NCBI RefSeq assembly: GCF_050624435.1
Contig: NC_134543.1
Span: forward strand, 124,711,475-124,775,474
Origin: Tenrec ecaudatus
Lineage: Eukaryota; Chordata; Mammalia; Afrosoricida; Tenrecidae
DNA: 64,000 nucleotides
Direction: 5' to 3'
The position numbers were made by a program, and so were the translations under genes. The notes beneath the pieces are model-generated. The model did no database searches and was not told where the DNA came from. It worked only from the letters and a program-made list of their open reading frames with translations. Shown here piece after piece: positions 1 to 11,214 of this stretch (positions within the stretch are counted from its first letter, which is position 1; every line of letters begins with the position of its first letter).

Positions 1-842
1 AAATGGTTGAACATTTACTAATTCTTTTGGGGACAGTGACTCTCTATTCCTTCCATCCTCTTTTAGTCCTTTCTGTATAGTTCAATATTTTGCCTTTTAA
101 ATCCTTCAAAATTACAGTTTAAGGTTTGAATTTTCTTTCTTCAATCCTTTCAGTTTGAGAAATGTGCCGCATGTGCTCTTCCCTTTGGGTTTTCTCTCCC
201 CTGGTCTTTGCATAACAATACTCTCCTTTGTCTTCTCAAACTACCCTCTGAACTTTTTTCTTCAACTCTTTTGCTTCATTCTTTCTTCCTTTCACTTTAG
301 CCAATCTGCATTCAAGAACAAGGTTCATAGTCTCCTCTGACAACCTCCTTTGTCTTTTCTTTCATTTTTCCATGCTCCTTAGTCATTAGTGCTTTGTTCT
401 TCAAATCTGTTCTTAAGATGGTCTCTAAATTCAAGTCCGATATACTGTAGGTCGTTCTTTGGCTCTTGTGTACATGTTTTAATTTTCCTCAGCTTCAACG
501 TGAATTTACATTTAAGCGATTGCTAATCTGTTATGGAGTCAATCCTTGGCCTTATTCCAACAGATATTGTTGTACTTCTCCATGCTCTTGTTTCACAGAT
601 GTAGTCAGTTTGATTCTTGAAGGTTCCATCTGGTGAAAGCATGTGCATACTTACTGTTTATATCATTACATACCAGATATTTCCAATGAATGAATATATC
701 TCTAGTCTTACAAAATTCTGTTATGCAGATCTATCTCCAGTTTCATTGCTATCAACAGGCTATATTTTCCAATTACTTATCCTTCTTTGTTTCCAATAGC
801 TAGTAAGTATCAATGCATCTTGATTGCTTGCCACAAGAAGTA
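1..842 (-). mobile_element. RTE/BovB-type LINE, endonuclease and start of reverse transcriptase region, decayed
   Basis: Read on the minus strand, the segment follows the afrotherian RTE (BovB-like) ORF from the endonuclease domain (about 540-840) towards the N-terminal reverse transcriptase region (about 1-400). I recognised it from phrases shared with RTE copies in other afrotherians. The frame is broken many times and the copy runs off the left edge. Identification is from memory of the family, not from a search; orientation is clear. Confidence 0.75.
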
Positions 843-969
843 TTGTTTAATGAATTAAGAAACAAGTCTATGAATATGTCAAACATTTATTCTTTTAATA
901 TTTTGAAAACTGTATGTCAATATAATGAGTGTTTTCGTTTTGTCTTGGTGATCCTTTTATTTTGATCTA

Positions 970-1390
970 TTAAAAACACTTATCCGAAGAGCTGGAAACA
1001 CAGGAAACCCAGGACAGATAAACCCCTCAGGACCAATAATAAGAGTAGCCATACCAGGAGGGGAAGAGGAAGGTGGAGGATCTACATATAATCCTTCCCA
1101 GGGGAATGGACAACAGAAAAGTGGGTAAAGGGAGACATCAGTTAGTGTAAGACATGAAAAAAATAATAATAATTTAAAATTATCAAGGGTTCATGAGGAA
1201 GGAAGGGTGGGGGAGGGAGGGGGAAATGAGGAGCTGATATCAAGGGTTCAAGTAGAAAGAAAATATTTTGAGAATGATGATGGCAACAAGTGTACAAATG
1301 TGCTTGACACAATGGAGGTATGTATGAATTGTGAGAAGAGTAGAACAAACCCCCAATAAAATGATTTTTTTTTAAAAAAAGAAAGAAAGA
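970..1390 (+). mobile_element. 3' end of the A-rich-tailed LINE-like family (AATAAAATGATTT terminus)
   Basis: The copy shows the family's block order: 'gagctggaaacacagg', a purine-rich stretch, 'ggacaacagaaaagtgggt', 'atcaagggttcatgagg', 'gagaatgatgatggcaac', and the terminal 'ccaataaaatgatt' with an A-rich tail. The same blocks recur near 12.7, 14.5, 23.2, 33.1 and 54.4 kb and inverted at 44.3 and 46.4 kb. The purine-rich 3' region resembles a mammalian L1 3' UTR, but family assignment is inference. Confidence 0.75.
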
Positions 1391-2639
1391 AATAGTGCTT
1401 AACAAAGAAACCAACTGTGTCACACACACCAAAAAAACCCTTATCTGAGGGGATGGGAGGGAAGCTCATTTGCTTAACCAGATTGCCAAAGTGGCCATGT
1501 CACAAAAAGGTGAAGAACTCAGATCTGGCCCTTAGGAAGCACAGAGTTGGTTTCATAGATGCATTCAAAGTCAATTGGATATAGCTGGATCTTTAAAGAA
1601 GAGGTATAAGAGACATTAGTACATAGCAGGAAAAGCAATACTATGATTGATTAACAATGTCTGCCGTGGGCACAATATGGAGAGAAACATGAACTTGTAA
1701 GATGCCCACCTTAAATTAGGCCAGTGATATCTAATAATTGTGGATCCAATTAAACAATGAAAATATTTCATGGCTATTGAGCACTTGAAAAGTGACCAGT
1801 GCAACTAAAATTGTGAATTTTAAATTCTATTGAACTTTAATGAATTTCCATTTAAATAACAATGTATGAATACTGTATTGGCTATGGAAGCTAAGCTAAT
1901 CTACACGTACCCAGCCACCCCTTACCACCTAATACAGAGAAAGATCCAGGACTCAGACAGGGGTCTGCTTCATCAGAGGTGATTAGGCCATCGGTGACAA
2001 AGTGATGTTGGCATCACAGATCACTCTGCCTCCAATTCACCCTCTCTCCCCACTTAGGCAGTGTTCTCTAGCTGTCTCTTAGCAGAGCACCAGTTCCCTA
2101 AACAACCTGCTGACTAGTGATGAGAGAAGAACTCATTCAAAGTTGCACAAGTCCTATTAATAAAACAACTCTCACTGCCTCACAGCGATGTCTGATTTTA
2201 ATGCTTCTGTGGAATAGGAAAATGGAGTTGGAGGAAATCAGAGGTGGGAACATGAATTTGTGTGTTGGTTTGGGGGTTGTTTGTTTTTGCTTAGCTAATG
2301 TAAGGAAATGTTCACAGATGTTCTGGATGAAGTACATTGTTGCCCTGCAATCTCCAAATAATTAAGAAATCTGCTTGAGGCCAGATGCTTCTGAGGATGA
2401 TGGACTCAGAGGGGTCGAAGGGAGCACAGTGCCCACACACTATTTGCCAGACGGTGCTCCAACAACGAAGAATCTTCAGTGGGAAGTCCTGGCCTGAATG
2501 AAGGGCCCTTTCTGATGAGGTGGTAGGGTGGGGATGCTTTCCTCAGCAGAATACAGACCTGCACCTGGACTGGGGCCTCCAGGGGGAGGCAGATGAATGC
2601 TGCACTGGCCCTGAGGATGGGAATTCTCTGGGAGTGAGT
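1391..2639. other. Unassigned intergenic DNA
   Basis: No gene, RNA or clear young repeat is visible. Open frames here are short and have no coding character. Confidence 0.5.
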
Positions 2640-3151
2640 TATTTTATGGTGCCAACCTAGCCGATAACACATGTGGGGTTGATTGAGGGGCAGGGAGATA
2701 AATGGCTCACTGAGCCTCACCTTTCGAGTTCTCGGGTCTCTTACTTTGTGATGGTTAGACCAGGGTGCAGCTGCCTTGGCCAAGTCTCTGCTTCAGCTGG
2801 CAAGGCTGCAAGACAACCTGCAAGACAACCCCAAGGAGAAGCCACATGGACCTACCCCGATGCAGTCCTGGGTGCTGGAGAACCCATGTGGAGACCCCTG
2901 CCAGCACTGAGATGCTTACACATTCACTGATTCAGCTTTCCTCCTGCAGTCAGCATCATGGTGTGTGTTTTGTGAGATGGAGGAGGACTTTATAGATTGG
3001 TGTTGGACATATGGGTTAATGTTGGACTTGTGAGCTTGGGCAGCACTGAGTTGGGCTGTTTTCTTGATGTGCACTTAACCTTTATATAAAACTCTCTTAT
3101 GCATGAGTTTCTGTGGATTTGTTTCTCTAAAGTACCCAGACTAATATAGGA
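2640..3151 (-). mobile_element. LTR-like repeat of about 500 bp, inverted copy
   Basis: This is close to the reverse complement of the repeat at 27173-27690. It ends at 3151 in 'gtttctctaaagtacccagactaatata', the complement of the 'tagtctgggta' start seen in plus copies. No open frame spans it. The length, and resemblance to other mammalian repeats with 'tagtctggg'-type ends, suggest an LTR or an LTR-derived element, but the class is unresolved. Confidence 0.65.
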
Positions 3152-3432
3152 GGTCTCAAGAAGTTGCCTCACAGTTTCAGCCTCCTGCAGGCTCAAGCCC
3201 TAGAAAGGGAAAACAAACAAGGGGCTTCCTCCTCTCCGGGCTGGGAGAGGGCTGAACAGTCTGCCTGAAAGGCCTGCTGTAAATCCAAACCTCCTGACAC
3301 CGCAAAACTGCCCACAACGCACGGCTTACAAGTAGCTTGGTATGTAAACCATTTTCCAAGATGTCTTGTTTCAGACCAGCAGAACCTACTCCAGATGTGC
3401 TCAATCAGAGTTTTAAGGGCTATCTTCTGGAG

Positions 3433-3625
3433 ATCTGAGGAATCCTGGCAGCTGGACTTTCGCTGCTAGCCAATAAGCCAGCGGTTCGAACCCGCCAGCA
3501 GCTCCCCAGAAGGACAGTCCTGCAGCCAGCTAATGTAGCTAACGTAGCAGCCCCGCGGAACACTTTCCTTGGGCATTTGGTTTCTTTGTGCATCAGAACC
3601 GACTCGTTAGCATGGGATTTTTTTC
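3433..3625 (+). mobile_element. AfroSINE (tRNA-derived), forward
   Basis: It contains a perfect RNA polymerase III B-box (GGTTCGAACCC at 3483-3493) and the family's 3' motif 'cagaaccgactcg' near 3595-3607. The middle is diverged. AfroSINEs are specific to afrotherian mammals. Confidence 0.75.
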
Positions 3626-4378
3626 CCCCTCACTTTTGTTCTTTATGCATGGTGGTAAGAGGTTAGTTCCTGAGAATCTAGGTTTTCAAGGGCACTCCCA
3701 GCTGAGTCTGATGAACAGTCGGGTTCGGCAACTACTGGCCGGAAGGACGCAGCATCCATCCTGTCAAGCTGGGCCTCCAAGTCTTCAGGAAGTTGTCCCT
3801 ACGCTCCAAAGGCAAGCAGGTGAGGGAGCAATGCACAAACTGTGTCGAGATGACCCCACTCACAGCAACCCGGGGACATTGGGCAGAGTGCTGCCCGAGC
3901 TGCCCTTGTTAAGTGACATGTTGAAGATGGAACCTCCCGGTGTGACCCACAAGGTTTTCCTAGTACATCAACAGTCTGGTGGGGGCGAGGGAAGGATCCT
4001 TGCCCTGACCTCTCCTGGAAACTCTCCAGGGATTCGGGCACCATTTGGGGCACCAATTACTTAGCTTCTCACCTCTCCCTGTCAAACGGAGACCTCTCCC
4101 AGTTCAGAAAGTCCGTGACTCTCTCAGCCAGGGCAGCTGACCCGATGACCTGCACGCCACAGCCATGTCCTATGCTGGTCCCCCTGCCACTCTAGAAAGG
4201 ATAGGCCCTTAGCGCCGGTGTGCTTGTGACCGAGGAAATGATGGCTCAGCAGATATTTCTCCTTTTGCTCCTCCCTCTTCTGACCCGAACTTCAAACTCA
4301 CTGACGCCCCGTGGGTTCCTTCATAGCAGGCCTGTAGGGCAGAGTAGAAAGGCCCCCGGGGCTCTCTGATCCTGGCAT

Positions 4379-4495
4379 TTTAACAGAAGCAGATGGCTGC
4401 ATCTTTCTCCCTCAGAACAGCTGGTGGGTTCGAACCACCAACCTTTGCCCAAGCAGCCCAGTATTTAAGAATTGTGCTTCCACGGCTCCTTGATC
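4379..4495 (-). mobile_element. AfroSINE, inverted, 5' half only
   Basis: The 'cagaagcagatggctgcatctttctcc' block is followed by the inverted B-box (ggttcgaacc, 4427-4436) and the head region near 4450-4495. The body 3' half is missing. Confidence 0.75.
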
Positions 4496-4637
4496 CAGCT
4501 TCCCAGACTAGCATTTCGTCCTAGACTTCTGGTGCATCTGCTCCGCTCTGCACACATGCTGAGCCTGTGTGTAGAATCGGCCTGCTCCAGAAGCGGGTCC
4601 ATAGGCCTGCCTTCCAAAGCACCTCAGAAACACTCCA

Positions 4638-4835
4638 AAGCCGTGGCCACCCAGCCCATCTGGACTCGTGGCAACCCTCCAGAGCAGGGCAGAACTGTCC
4701 CGGGGCCTTCTAAGACTGTAACTCTTCACCGGGGCAGAAAGCCTCATCTTTCTCATGCAAAGAGGCTGCTGGTTTCAAACTGCTGACCCTGAAATTAGCA
4801 GCCCAACTTGTAACCCGCTAGGCCAGCAGGCCAAT
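4638..4835 (-). mobile_element. AfroSINE, inverted, near full length
   Basis: The tail ('catctggactcgtggcaaccct'), middle ('gcagaaagcctcatctttctc') and head ('ttagcagcccaacttgtaaccc') blocks are in order. It lies 140 bp from another AfroSINE in the same orientation. Confidence 0.88.
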
Positions 4836-4889
4836 TCAAACACCAGCCCTTCAGCTGATAGTTGAGTGTTTAACCATGTATACAGCCCA

Positions 4890-5040
4890 GGGTGTCTTGA
4901 TTGGGGGTTTGCTCAAAGGAAAACAGGGATTACTATCCCAGTTCCCCTGAGGAAGACACGCAAGTTAGCAAAAGTTAAGGTGATGTGCCCAAGTCCACTC
5001 GGCAAGTGGTCAACGTCAGGATTTGACTCTTGGTCCATCT
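4890..5040 (-). mobile_element. MIR, old tRNA-derived SINE
   Basis: 'ccctgaggaagacacgcaag...gtgcccaagtccac' matches the conserved MIR core read in reverse. Strongly diverged, as expected for a repeat shared by all mammals. Confidence 0.5.
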
Positions 5041-5867
5041 GCTTGCACAGCTGGGGCCTCTCCCACCCAGCACACAGCTTCCTGGGCGGATGGAAGGACG
5101 AGGAGCTGGAGTCACTGCCTGCCAACAGCTCCAGGGTCTCTTCAGCCACATCCGTTTGCTCTGCGAGCAAGACTTCATCCAGGTGGCTGCAGCTTCCAGT
5201 CCATAGAGATGCTTACCCACAGCTCCAACTCACACCTCCTGCTTAGGGCCAACTTCTGCAAATGTCTCCTTCAGTCTTCACAACTTCTGACTTTATTGAT
5301 GCCACCGGGGGCAAACTTTGCCGATCAAATCTGATCGTCTCTCCTTCTTTCTCCATGTACTGAACCCTAACGGCAGAGTCGACAGCCTCAGCACAAAGCC
5401 TCAGCCAAGGAAAATAGCTTTTCACTCTGTGTTGTTTCCTTGGCTTCCGTAGCCCCAATTCGGGGCAATTTACAAGGCTGGCTATATTCAGCTTTCTGCG
5501 CCCTGACTTCCCTCTGCACTGAACACTTTTCTCTCTTCAGAGGCCCCGTCGCCCTCCCCCATGCCACACCTGGGCCCTTCCTCACAGAACTCACCCAACA
5601 GGCTACCTCCACGCTCACAGCCGCCCACACTTGGGGAGCAAGGATCAGTCTGGCCGCAGGCTCAGAATCCTCATAGTCCAAAGAGCACGCCCTTTAAACA
5701 CTTGCACATTTATGGTTTTTCTGATTCAACTGACACAAGTCCATCGTAGAACATCTAGAAAGCACAAAATGCAAAGAAGAAAATTGAAACCCATTGTCTG
5801 TCCCATCATCCAGACAACCTTTTTTTAGTCCATGTTCTTTTAGGTCTATGTCTGAGTGTATAATGTA

Positions 5868-5901
<34 letters not shown>

Positions 5902-7955
5902 CCTACACTCTGCTTCAAGGCCATTTTGTTTCTTTGTTGTGCCCCAGCCCGTAACCACAGTGTTTACATTAGTGTTGTTTTATAGGAGGCTTTAATCTCT
6001 GATGGATCAAATCTTCCATCAGCACTATTTTTCAACATTCAGAAAAATAGTTTTCGATCTCTTACTCTTTGGATTGCAGGTTTATTAAACTTATAAACTA
6101 TTTCAGGAACACTGACATCATTGCCAATATTCACCGCTCCCTTCGAGGAATAGCATACTGCCACTGTTTAGACCTTGTTGGTTATCATTTAGTTATGGTC
6201 TCCAGGGTCCTTCCAGTGGGTTCGATGATAATCTCTGACTGACATTATTACTAAATAGTTTATATTTGTGGGGTAACTAGCAAGGAGATCTTTTTATCTC
6301 TAAACGCTTTTATTTATTTTTTTTCTCTAAATGCTTTTAATGGGAACTATTGATAGTTTTAAAAGGCGCCCTACAACCATTCTCTTCCCTCTGAATATTT
6401 CACTACCCTTCCGACTGACTCCTGCTTTTCCCCGGAAGCTAATTGCACCCGTTGCACACAATGGCCAGTTTATCATCTCCTCACACATATACTTTTTATT
6501 TCATGAATTCTCACACGACTCCCAAACCATGTTCAGTAATCGCAGTCACATCAGCCACTCCGTCATCATCCACAAGGGATGATTTTTATTCCATTAGGGA
6601 AATGCAACAAGAGCTTCCAGAAGTTTTTTGGGGAAATTCCATTATCTTTTCATTCGATTTCCCCGTAAACTTTGTGAGGTTCCTCGTAGCCTTCTAAGCT
6701 TCACTTTCAGGCTTTTGGACTAGGAGTGGGTATGGAAACTCATAAAGTAAATTTTTATTATTTGTTGAAAGGATCACTTTTTCTTATTGTACCTGTTCAT
6801 ATCAGCAGTTACTGTCATTATTTTTTTAGATAAAAATATATTTCTGTTGAGGAGTTAAATCGATTATGCACTGCTGATTATTTTTCAAGTGCCAATACTT
6901 GTACTCATGTATACTATACTAAGAATTTACACAAGTTCTATGGGACACTCTCACGCTGCGTGTGCTACCGGGAACAAGGAGGGACAAGAAGCGCCTCGTG
7001 TTGAACCCGGTTGGGGAAACCCCACATACTCCTCCTGGAGATTCGCATATGTCCCCAAGGAAAGAGTTAGCGAAAGCTAGCGAAATCTCGGGTTACACTG
7101 GTACATTCGCGTGTTTCTGAAAACAACGGACCATGCATCCCTAACTTGACATCATTCGTGCGGCTATCTTGCGGAAGGAGTCTATGAGGCATAGTTCTTG
7201 AAGCCACCGTCTTTGTTGGGTTGGGGATCCCAAGTGTCTGACTTAACGAAAAAGTCCCTTCTTGCTCTGCAATTCTAGTCAAAGACTCAGCGGCCAGTTA
7301 TCCGCTATTCCTGACCTCAATGCACAACACGACACAGTTCTTAAGAGCTGTCTTGCACTCAAAGTTTGTGTCTCCCAGTGTTTCTGTTTCTGAGATATGG
7401 TCTCACTTCACTGAATTCTTTGGAATCTCAAGGATGTAGAAAAGCTATGAACCTTGAGATCAACTTGGGGGTTGCCTTGGTTTAACTCACCACCATCCTT
7501 GAGTGGCTCTTTCTCGACCTTCACCCTAGTTCACAGAGCTACCTGGCTCCGGTCCACTACCCCGATAAATTCATCCCAAAGTAACCTGACTTTCCACCTT
7601 CAGGTGCCTTTGTGAAGCCCAAGTAACCAGCGGCTCCACTCCCCAAGATCACACTTTAAAAAATAAATTTCCAGGTGTTGTTCAGAGATCAGGAATACAA
7701 TACCTGGCAATCTCTTTGTTGCTGAAAAAGTTCCCAAATGTCAACTCTTCTCACCATCAGAATATATTGATTTACCTACAGCCTCCACCCTGCAGGAGTT
7801 CTGATTCTCATGAGGAAGATGAAAAAGTATCAGATCACCATAGTACCCCCTTTCTGTCCCGTTCTTGGCCCAGTAGCCACTGACTAATATCATGATGACT
7901 AGAGAGAGTGAAAATGCCATGATAATATTATGTATAAAAAAATCCCACCTCAGAC
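5041..7955. other. Unassigned intergenic DNA with one TG microsatellite
   Basis: Apart from a TG run at 5870-5899 I see no gene or recognisable repeat. The AT-rich part from 5700 to 6900 may hold very old repeat remnants. Confidence 0.4.
5870..5899. repeat. (TG)15 microsatellite
   Basis: An uninterrupted run of 15 TG/GT dinucleotides. Confidence 0.95.
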
Positions 7956-7959
7956 TCAT

Positions 7960-8132
7960 TGCTATCAAGTCAGTTCTGACTCATATCGACTCTACAGTAG
8001 AGCTGCCCCCACTGGGTTTCTGATATTGTAAATCTTTACAGGTGCAGAAAGCCTCATCTTTCTGCTACAGAGAAGCTGGTGGACTCGAACTGCTGACCTT
8101 GTAGTTAGCAGACCAGTGTGTAATCCACTGTA
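7960..8132 (-). mobile_element. AfroSINE, inverted
   Basis: Starts with 'cattgctatcaagtcagttctgactcat' and passes through 'gcagaaagcctcatctttct' and 'gtagttagcagaccagtgtgtaatccactg'. It abuts the LTR-like repeat cluster that follows. Confidence 0.88.
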
Positions 8133-8149
8133 TTTAAAGTACATGATTG

Positions 8150-8620
8150 TGTTAGGCGGGTGTGTTAGGCCGAATTGATTAGAGAAACCAATCCGTGGAC
8201 ACTTATATATGTGCAAGAGAGAACTTTATATCAAGAAAGTAATTACATATCGAGCAAACATTCCAGGCCAGTCCAGATCAAGTCCGTAAGTCCGATACTA
8301 CTCTAGAAGTCCAATATTTGGCCATAATTCTCTCTTCAGACTCACACAGCCACATGCAATGTTGCACAATGCAGGAAGATCACAGGCCGGTGGGTGCAAA
8401 GTCCTGTGGATGCAATGGCAATGGACACATCTCCAGGGGTCTGGCAGGTCTCCTGAGTCTCCATGTGTCTCGTCAGCAGGCAGGTGAAGCAGAGAGGGGG
8501 ATTCCCAAGACCCTCCTTATGAGGAAGTGATGCCCACAAGGAGGCACCCTCCGGCTGTGACCTGATTGACAGCCGAGACTCCACCCCTACACTTCAAGTT
8601 GACATGGAATTATGTAACTA
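8150..8620 (+). mobile_element. LTR-like repeat, copy A, direct
   Basis: It starts near 'tgtgttaggccgaattgattagagaaacc' and includes 'ccaggccagtccagatcaagtccg', 'gatcacaggccggtgggtg' and 'ctgattgacagccgagactccacccc'. The same blocks recur at 25224-25760 and, inverted, at 9130-9567. No coding capacity. Confidence 0.7.
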
Positions 8621-8624
8621 CCAC

Positions 8625-9095
8625 AGCTGGGTTATCTAGAGAAGCAAAACCAGTGGTACTCATAGATGTAAAAGAAGGAGCTTTAGATCAAGAAGATATC
8701 TCAGGTCAGTCCATGGTTCTAATGCTAGCTGGAGCCTTCTTCAGACTCATGTCGCCAAAGGACGATGATGTAGGAAGGTGAAGCAGGATGCAGGAAGATC
8801 GCAGGTCAGTTGGTGCAAAGTTGTGTGGCTCCAAGGTTGGTGGAAACTTGGCAGGGGACCAGCAGCTCTCAGCTTGTCTCCCAGGGCCAGCAGCCCACAT
8901 GGGGCACTCCTGGAGGCAGAACAAAATGCCAGAAAGTGGGGGGGAAAGGGCAGAGAGAAAGAATTTCCCAATGTCTCCTTATAAAATGACCACACCCCAA
9001 GGAGGCATCACCAGGGTACCACCTGATTGACAGGTTGGACTCCACTCCTATACCTTTGCACAGGTCCAAGTTGACATAAAAGCAAACTGCTACAA
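8625..9095 (+). mobile_element. LTR-like repeat, copy B, direct
   Basis: A second, more diverged copy in the same orientation as copy A, from 'gggttatctagagaagc' to 'caggtccaagttgacataaaagc'. It contains 'atgcaggaagatcgcaggtcagt' and 'acctgattgacaggttggactcc', equivalent to blocks in copy A. Confidence 0.65.
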
Positions 9096-9129
9096 AGATC
9101 AAGATGAAGACTGATGTTCTGGACAGGAC

Positions 9130-9567
9130 ATTTGTGGTAATTACATAATCTCGAGTGAAGGGGTGGAGTCTAGCCTCCTTGTGGCATGGCCTTCTCATGA
9201 GGATTCTGGGAGCTTCCTCTCTCTCTGCTTCATCTCCCTGTTGACAAGCCATGTGGAGCCACACTCGGAGAGCTGGAGGAGCCATGTGGAGACCTGCACC
9301 AACGCTAGGATGCTTCCATTGCCACTGGATCTGCAAGACTTTTCACCCACTGGCCTGTGATCTTCCTGCATTCCACGTCATCATGTCACGGATGCATGAG
9401 TCTGAAGAGGAAGTTATGGACTAGTATCAAACATAGGGACTAATATCGGACTTTTGGACTTGGCTGGAATGTTTTTCCAATACACAATTTCTCTTTGATA
9501 TAAAGCTCTTTCCTATACACAGATGAATGCTAATGAATTTGTTTCTCTAGTCAACCCAGACTAACAC
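9130..9567 (-). mobile_element. LTR-like repeat, copy C, inverted
   Basis: This is the reverse orientation of copies A and B. It ends with 'gaatttgtttctctagtcaacccagactaacaca', the complement of the family's start, and holds 'actggcctgtgatcttcctgcattcc', the complement of a copy A block. Confidence 0.7.
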
Positions 9568-10410
9568 AACATTTGAACTGGGTTTTAAAGGATGCGTAGG
9601 AGATTTTATGCAGCAGACAAAATGGGCAATGCAACGATTCACAGTTAAAGCAAACTTTCCAGAGCTTGTTCACATATCAACTCCACTTGGTCTTCTCAAC
9701 ACTGGGCAGTACTTTATGACTGCCATCGGCTAAGGACCGGTTGCAGCAGTGGCCTTTCCTAGAACATGTTCTGAAACCCAATTGGATTCCCCGGGGCACA
9801 TGAGAGGTGATGGGCCTAGGTAGAGCAGTCTAGTTCAGCCAAGCAGATGTCATCTGATTTAGCCATCAGAAGTGTGTTGGGAGGGGAAGGAAACCAACTT
9901 TAGTTGTCTGCATCTGGGTTAGTTATTGCTACATGTTTACATATTTCCATACACTCTTTATTGCCCCGGATTCCGATAGCCTTAAGTCAATAATGTGCGT
10001 GAAAAAGACCAGGAAATGAAAATCCTATCCTGAGTATGGAGCATGAGATTGCCCCAACCATCTGTTGAAGGGAGGTGGACGCCACAGGCCAGAGGGTCCG
10101 TGTCTGACTCTCCCCACGCGGGGCCTCATTTCTCCAGGTGTCAAACCAAAAGAGCACGGTCGACCTTGGAGCTGCTCCCCTGGGACAGTGTGAAAGCGAA
10201 CACGTCTCTCAAACTTCCCCATTATGTCTGTTTCCAATTTCCTCTTTCCAGAACGACTGACTCATCGTCTGCAGCGTGCGGCAGCACGCTCCTGCCCCAG
10301 TGCCGCTAATCGTTTGTGTGTCGGGTAAAGAGCTGGACTCAGAGTGCAGACGGCGTAGCATAGCTAGAAAGATCAAAGGAGTTGATCAGAGAAATGGCTT
10401 TAAGCCATGC
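9568..10410. other. Unassigned intergenic DNA
   Basis: No gene or repeat was recognised. Confidence 0.45.
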
Positions 10411-10414
10411 CATG

Positions 10415-10616
10415 CACAGAATCAACCAAACTCATCGCCATCGAGTCAATGCTGCCCCATTGCACAGGGTAGACCTGCCCCTGCAAGTTTCCGAGACTGG
10501 AACTCCTTATGAGAGTAGAAAGCCGCTTCTTTCTCCTGCAGAGCAGGCTGCTGGCTTCAAACTGCCGGCCTCGCAGTGCCCGACACATAACCACTACACA
10601 CCAGGGCTCCAGGGGC
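10415..10616 (-). mobile_element. AfroSINE, inverted, near full length
   Basis: Runs from 'catcgccatcgagtcaatgctgcc' through 'gtagaaagccgcttctttctcc' to the 5' end 'accactacacaccagggctcc', which complements the 'ggagccctggtg' start typical of the family. Confidence 0.88.
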
Positions 10617-11214
10617 ACACAGTAAGTGCTCCATAGACGCTTCCTGAACGAGGACAATGAGCACCACGCAGTACTTTCATGTATGAGCTCACAGAAGCTT
10701 ATTAGGTTTGTTTATTTGACTCCTACACACAGTTTCCCAAAATACTTTTTTTAAGAACAGCCCCAAAACACCACTTGTGGCAAGGACGTCCAGTCCCTCC
10801 TCTGGCAATTCTGATCCAGGAGGTCTAGACCGGCACCAGGTTCTGTGGGCTTGACAAATGCCTAGGCGATCTTACTGTGGGCCGGGGGATGTGCGGCACA
10901 CCTTGACCTGCTCTGTCATGAGACCTGAGACATCAGAGAGGAGAGAGCTGATGGACTTGGGCATTTGAGAAAAGCTCACCTCTTCTGCCCTATTTCACTG
11001 GAGAGGTGTCTTGGAAGAGATGGGTGTGGGAAGCGTTCAAGGTCTGGAACCCCGATGCGCCAAGACGTGAATGTGACATACCACCATGAAGCAGAGAACC
11101 AATAGAGAGGTCTGTGGGGCTGGCTCTACCCCCCACTACGTTGACAAGCACCCCTCTCCCCCCCACACACACACCTGCTCTCCGAAGAATGCAATTCAGA
11201 GGATAGCCCTGAAG

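Noticed and set aside
3483-3493. tRNA gene candidates at perfect B-box motifs
   Set aside because: All such B-boxes lie in AfroSINEs with the full SINE context; no cloverleaf with paired acceptor stem is present.
3588-4064. 158-codon open frame
   Set aside because: It begins in an AfroSINE tail and shows no domain or biased coding composition.
8869-9336. 155-codon open frame on the minus strand
   Set aside because: It spans two copies of a non-coding repeat in opposite orientation, so the frame is accidental.
8150-9567. CRISPR-like or tandem repeat array
   Set aside because: The units are about 450 bp, diverged and partly inverted; this is clustering of interspersed repeats in a mammalian genome.
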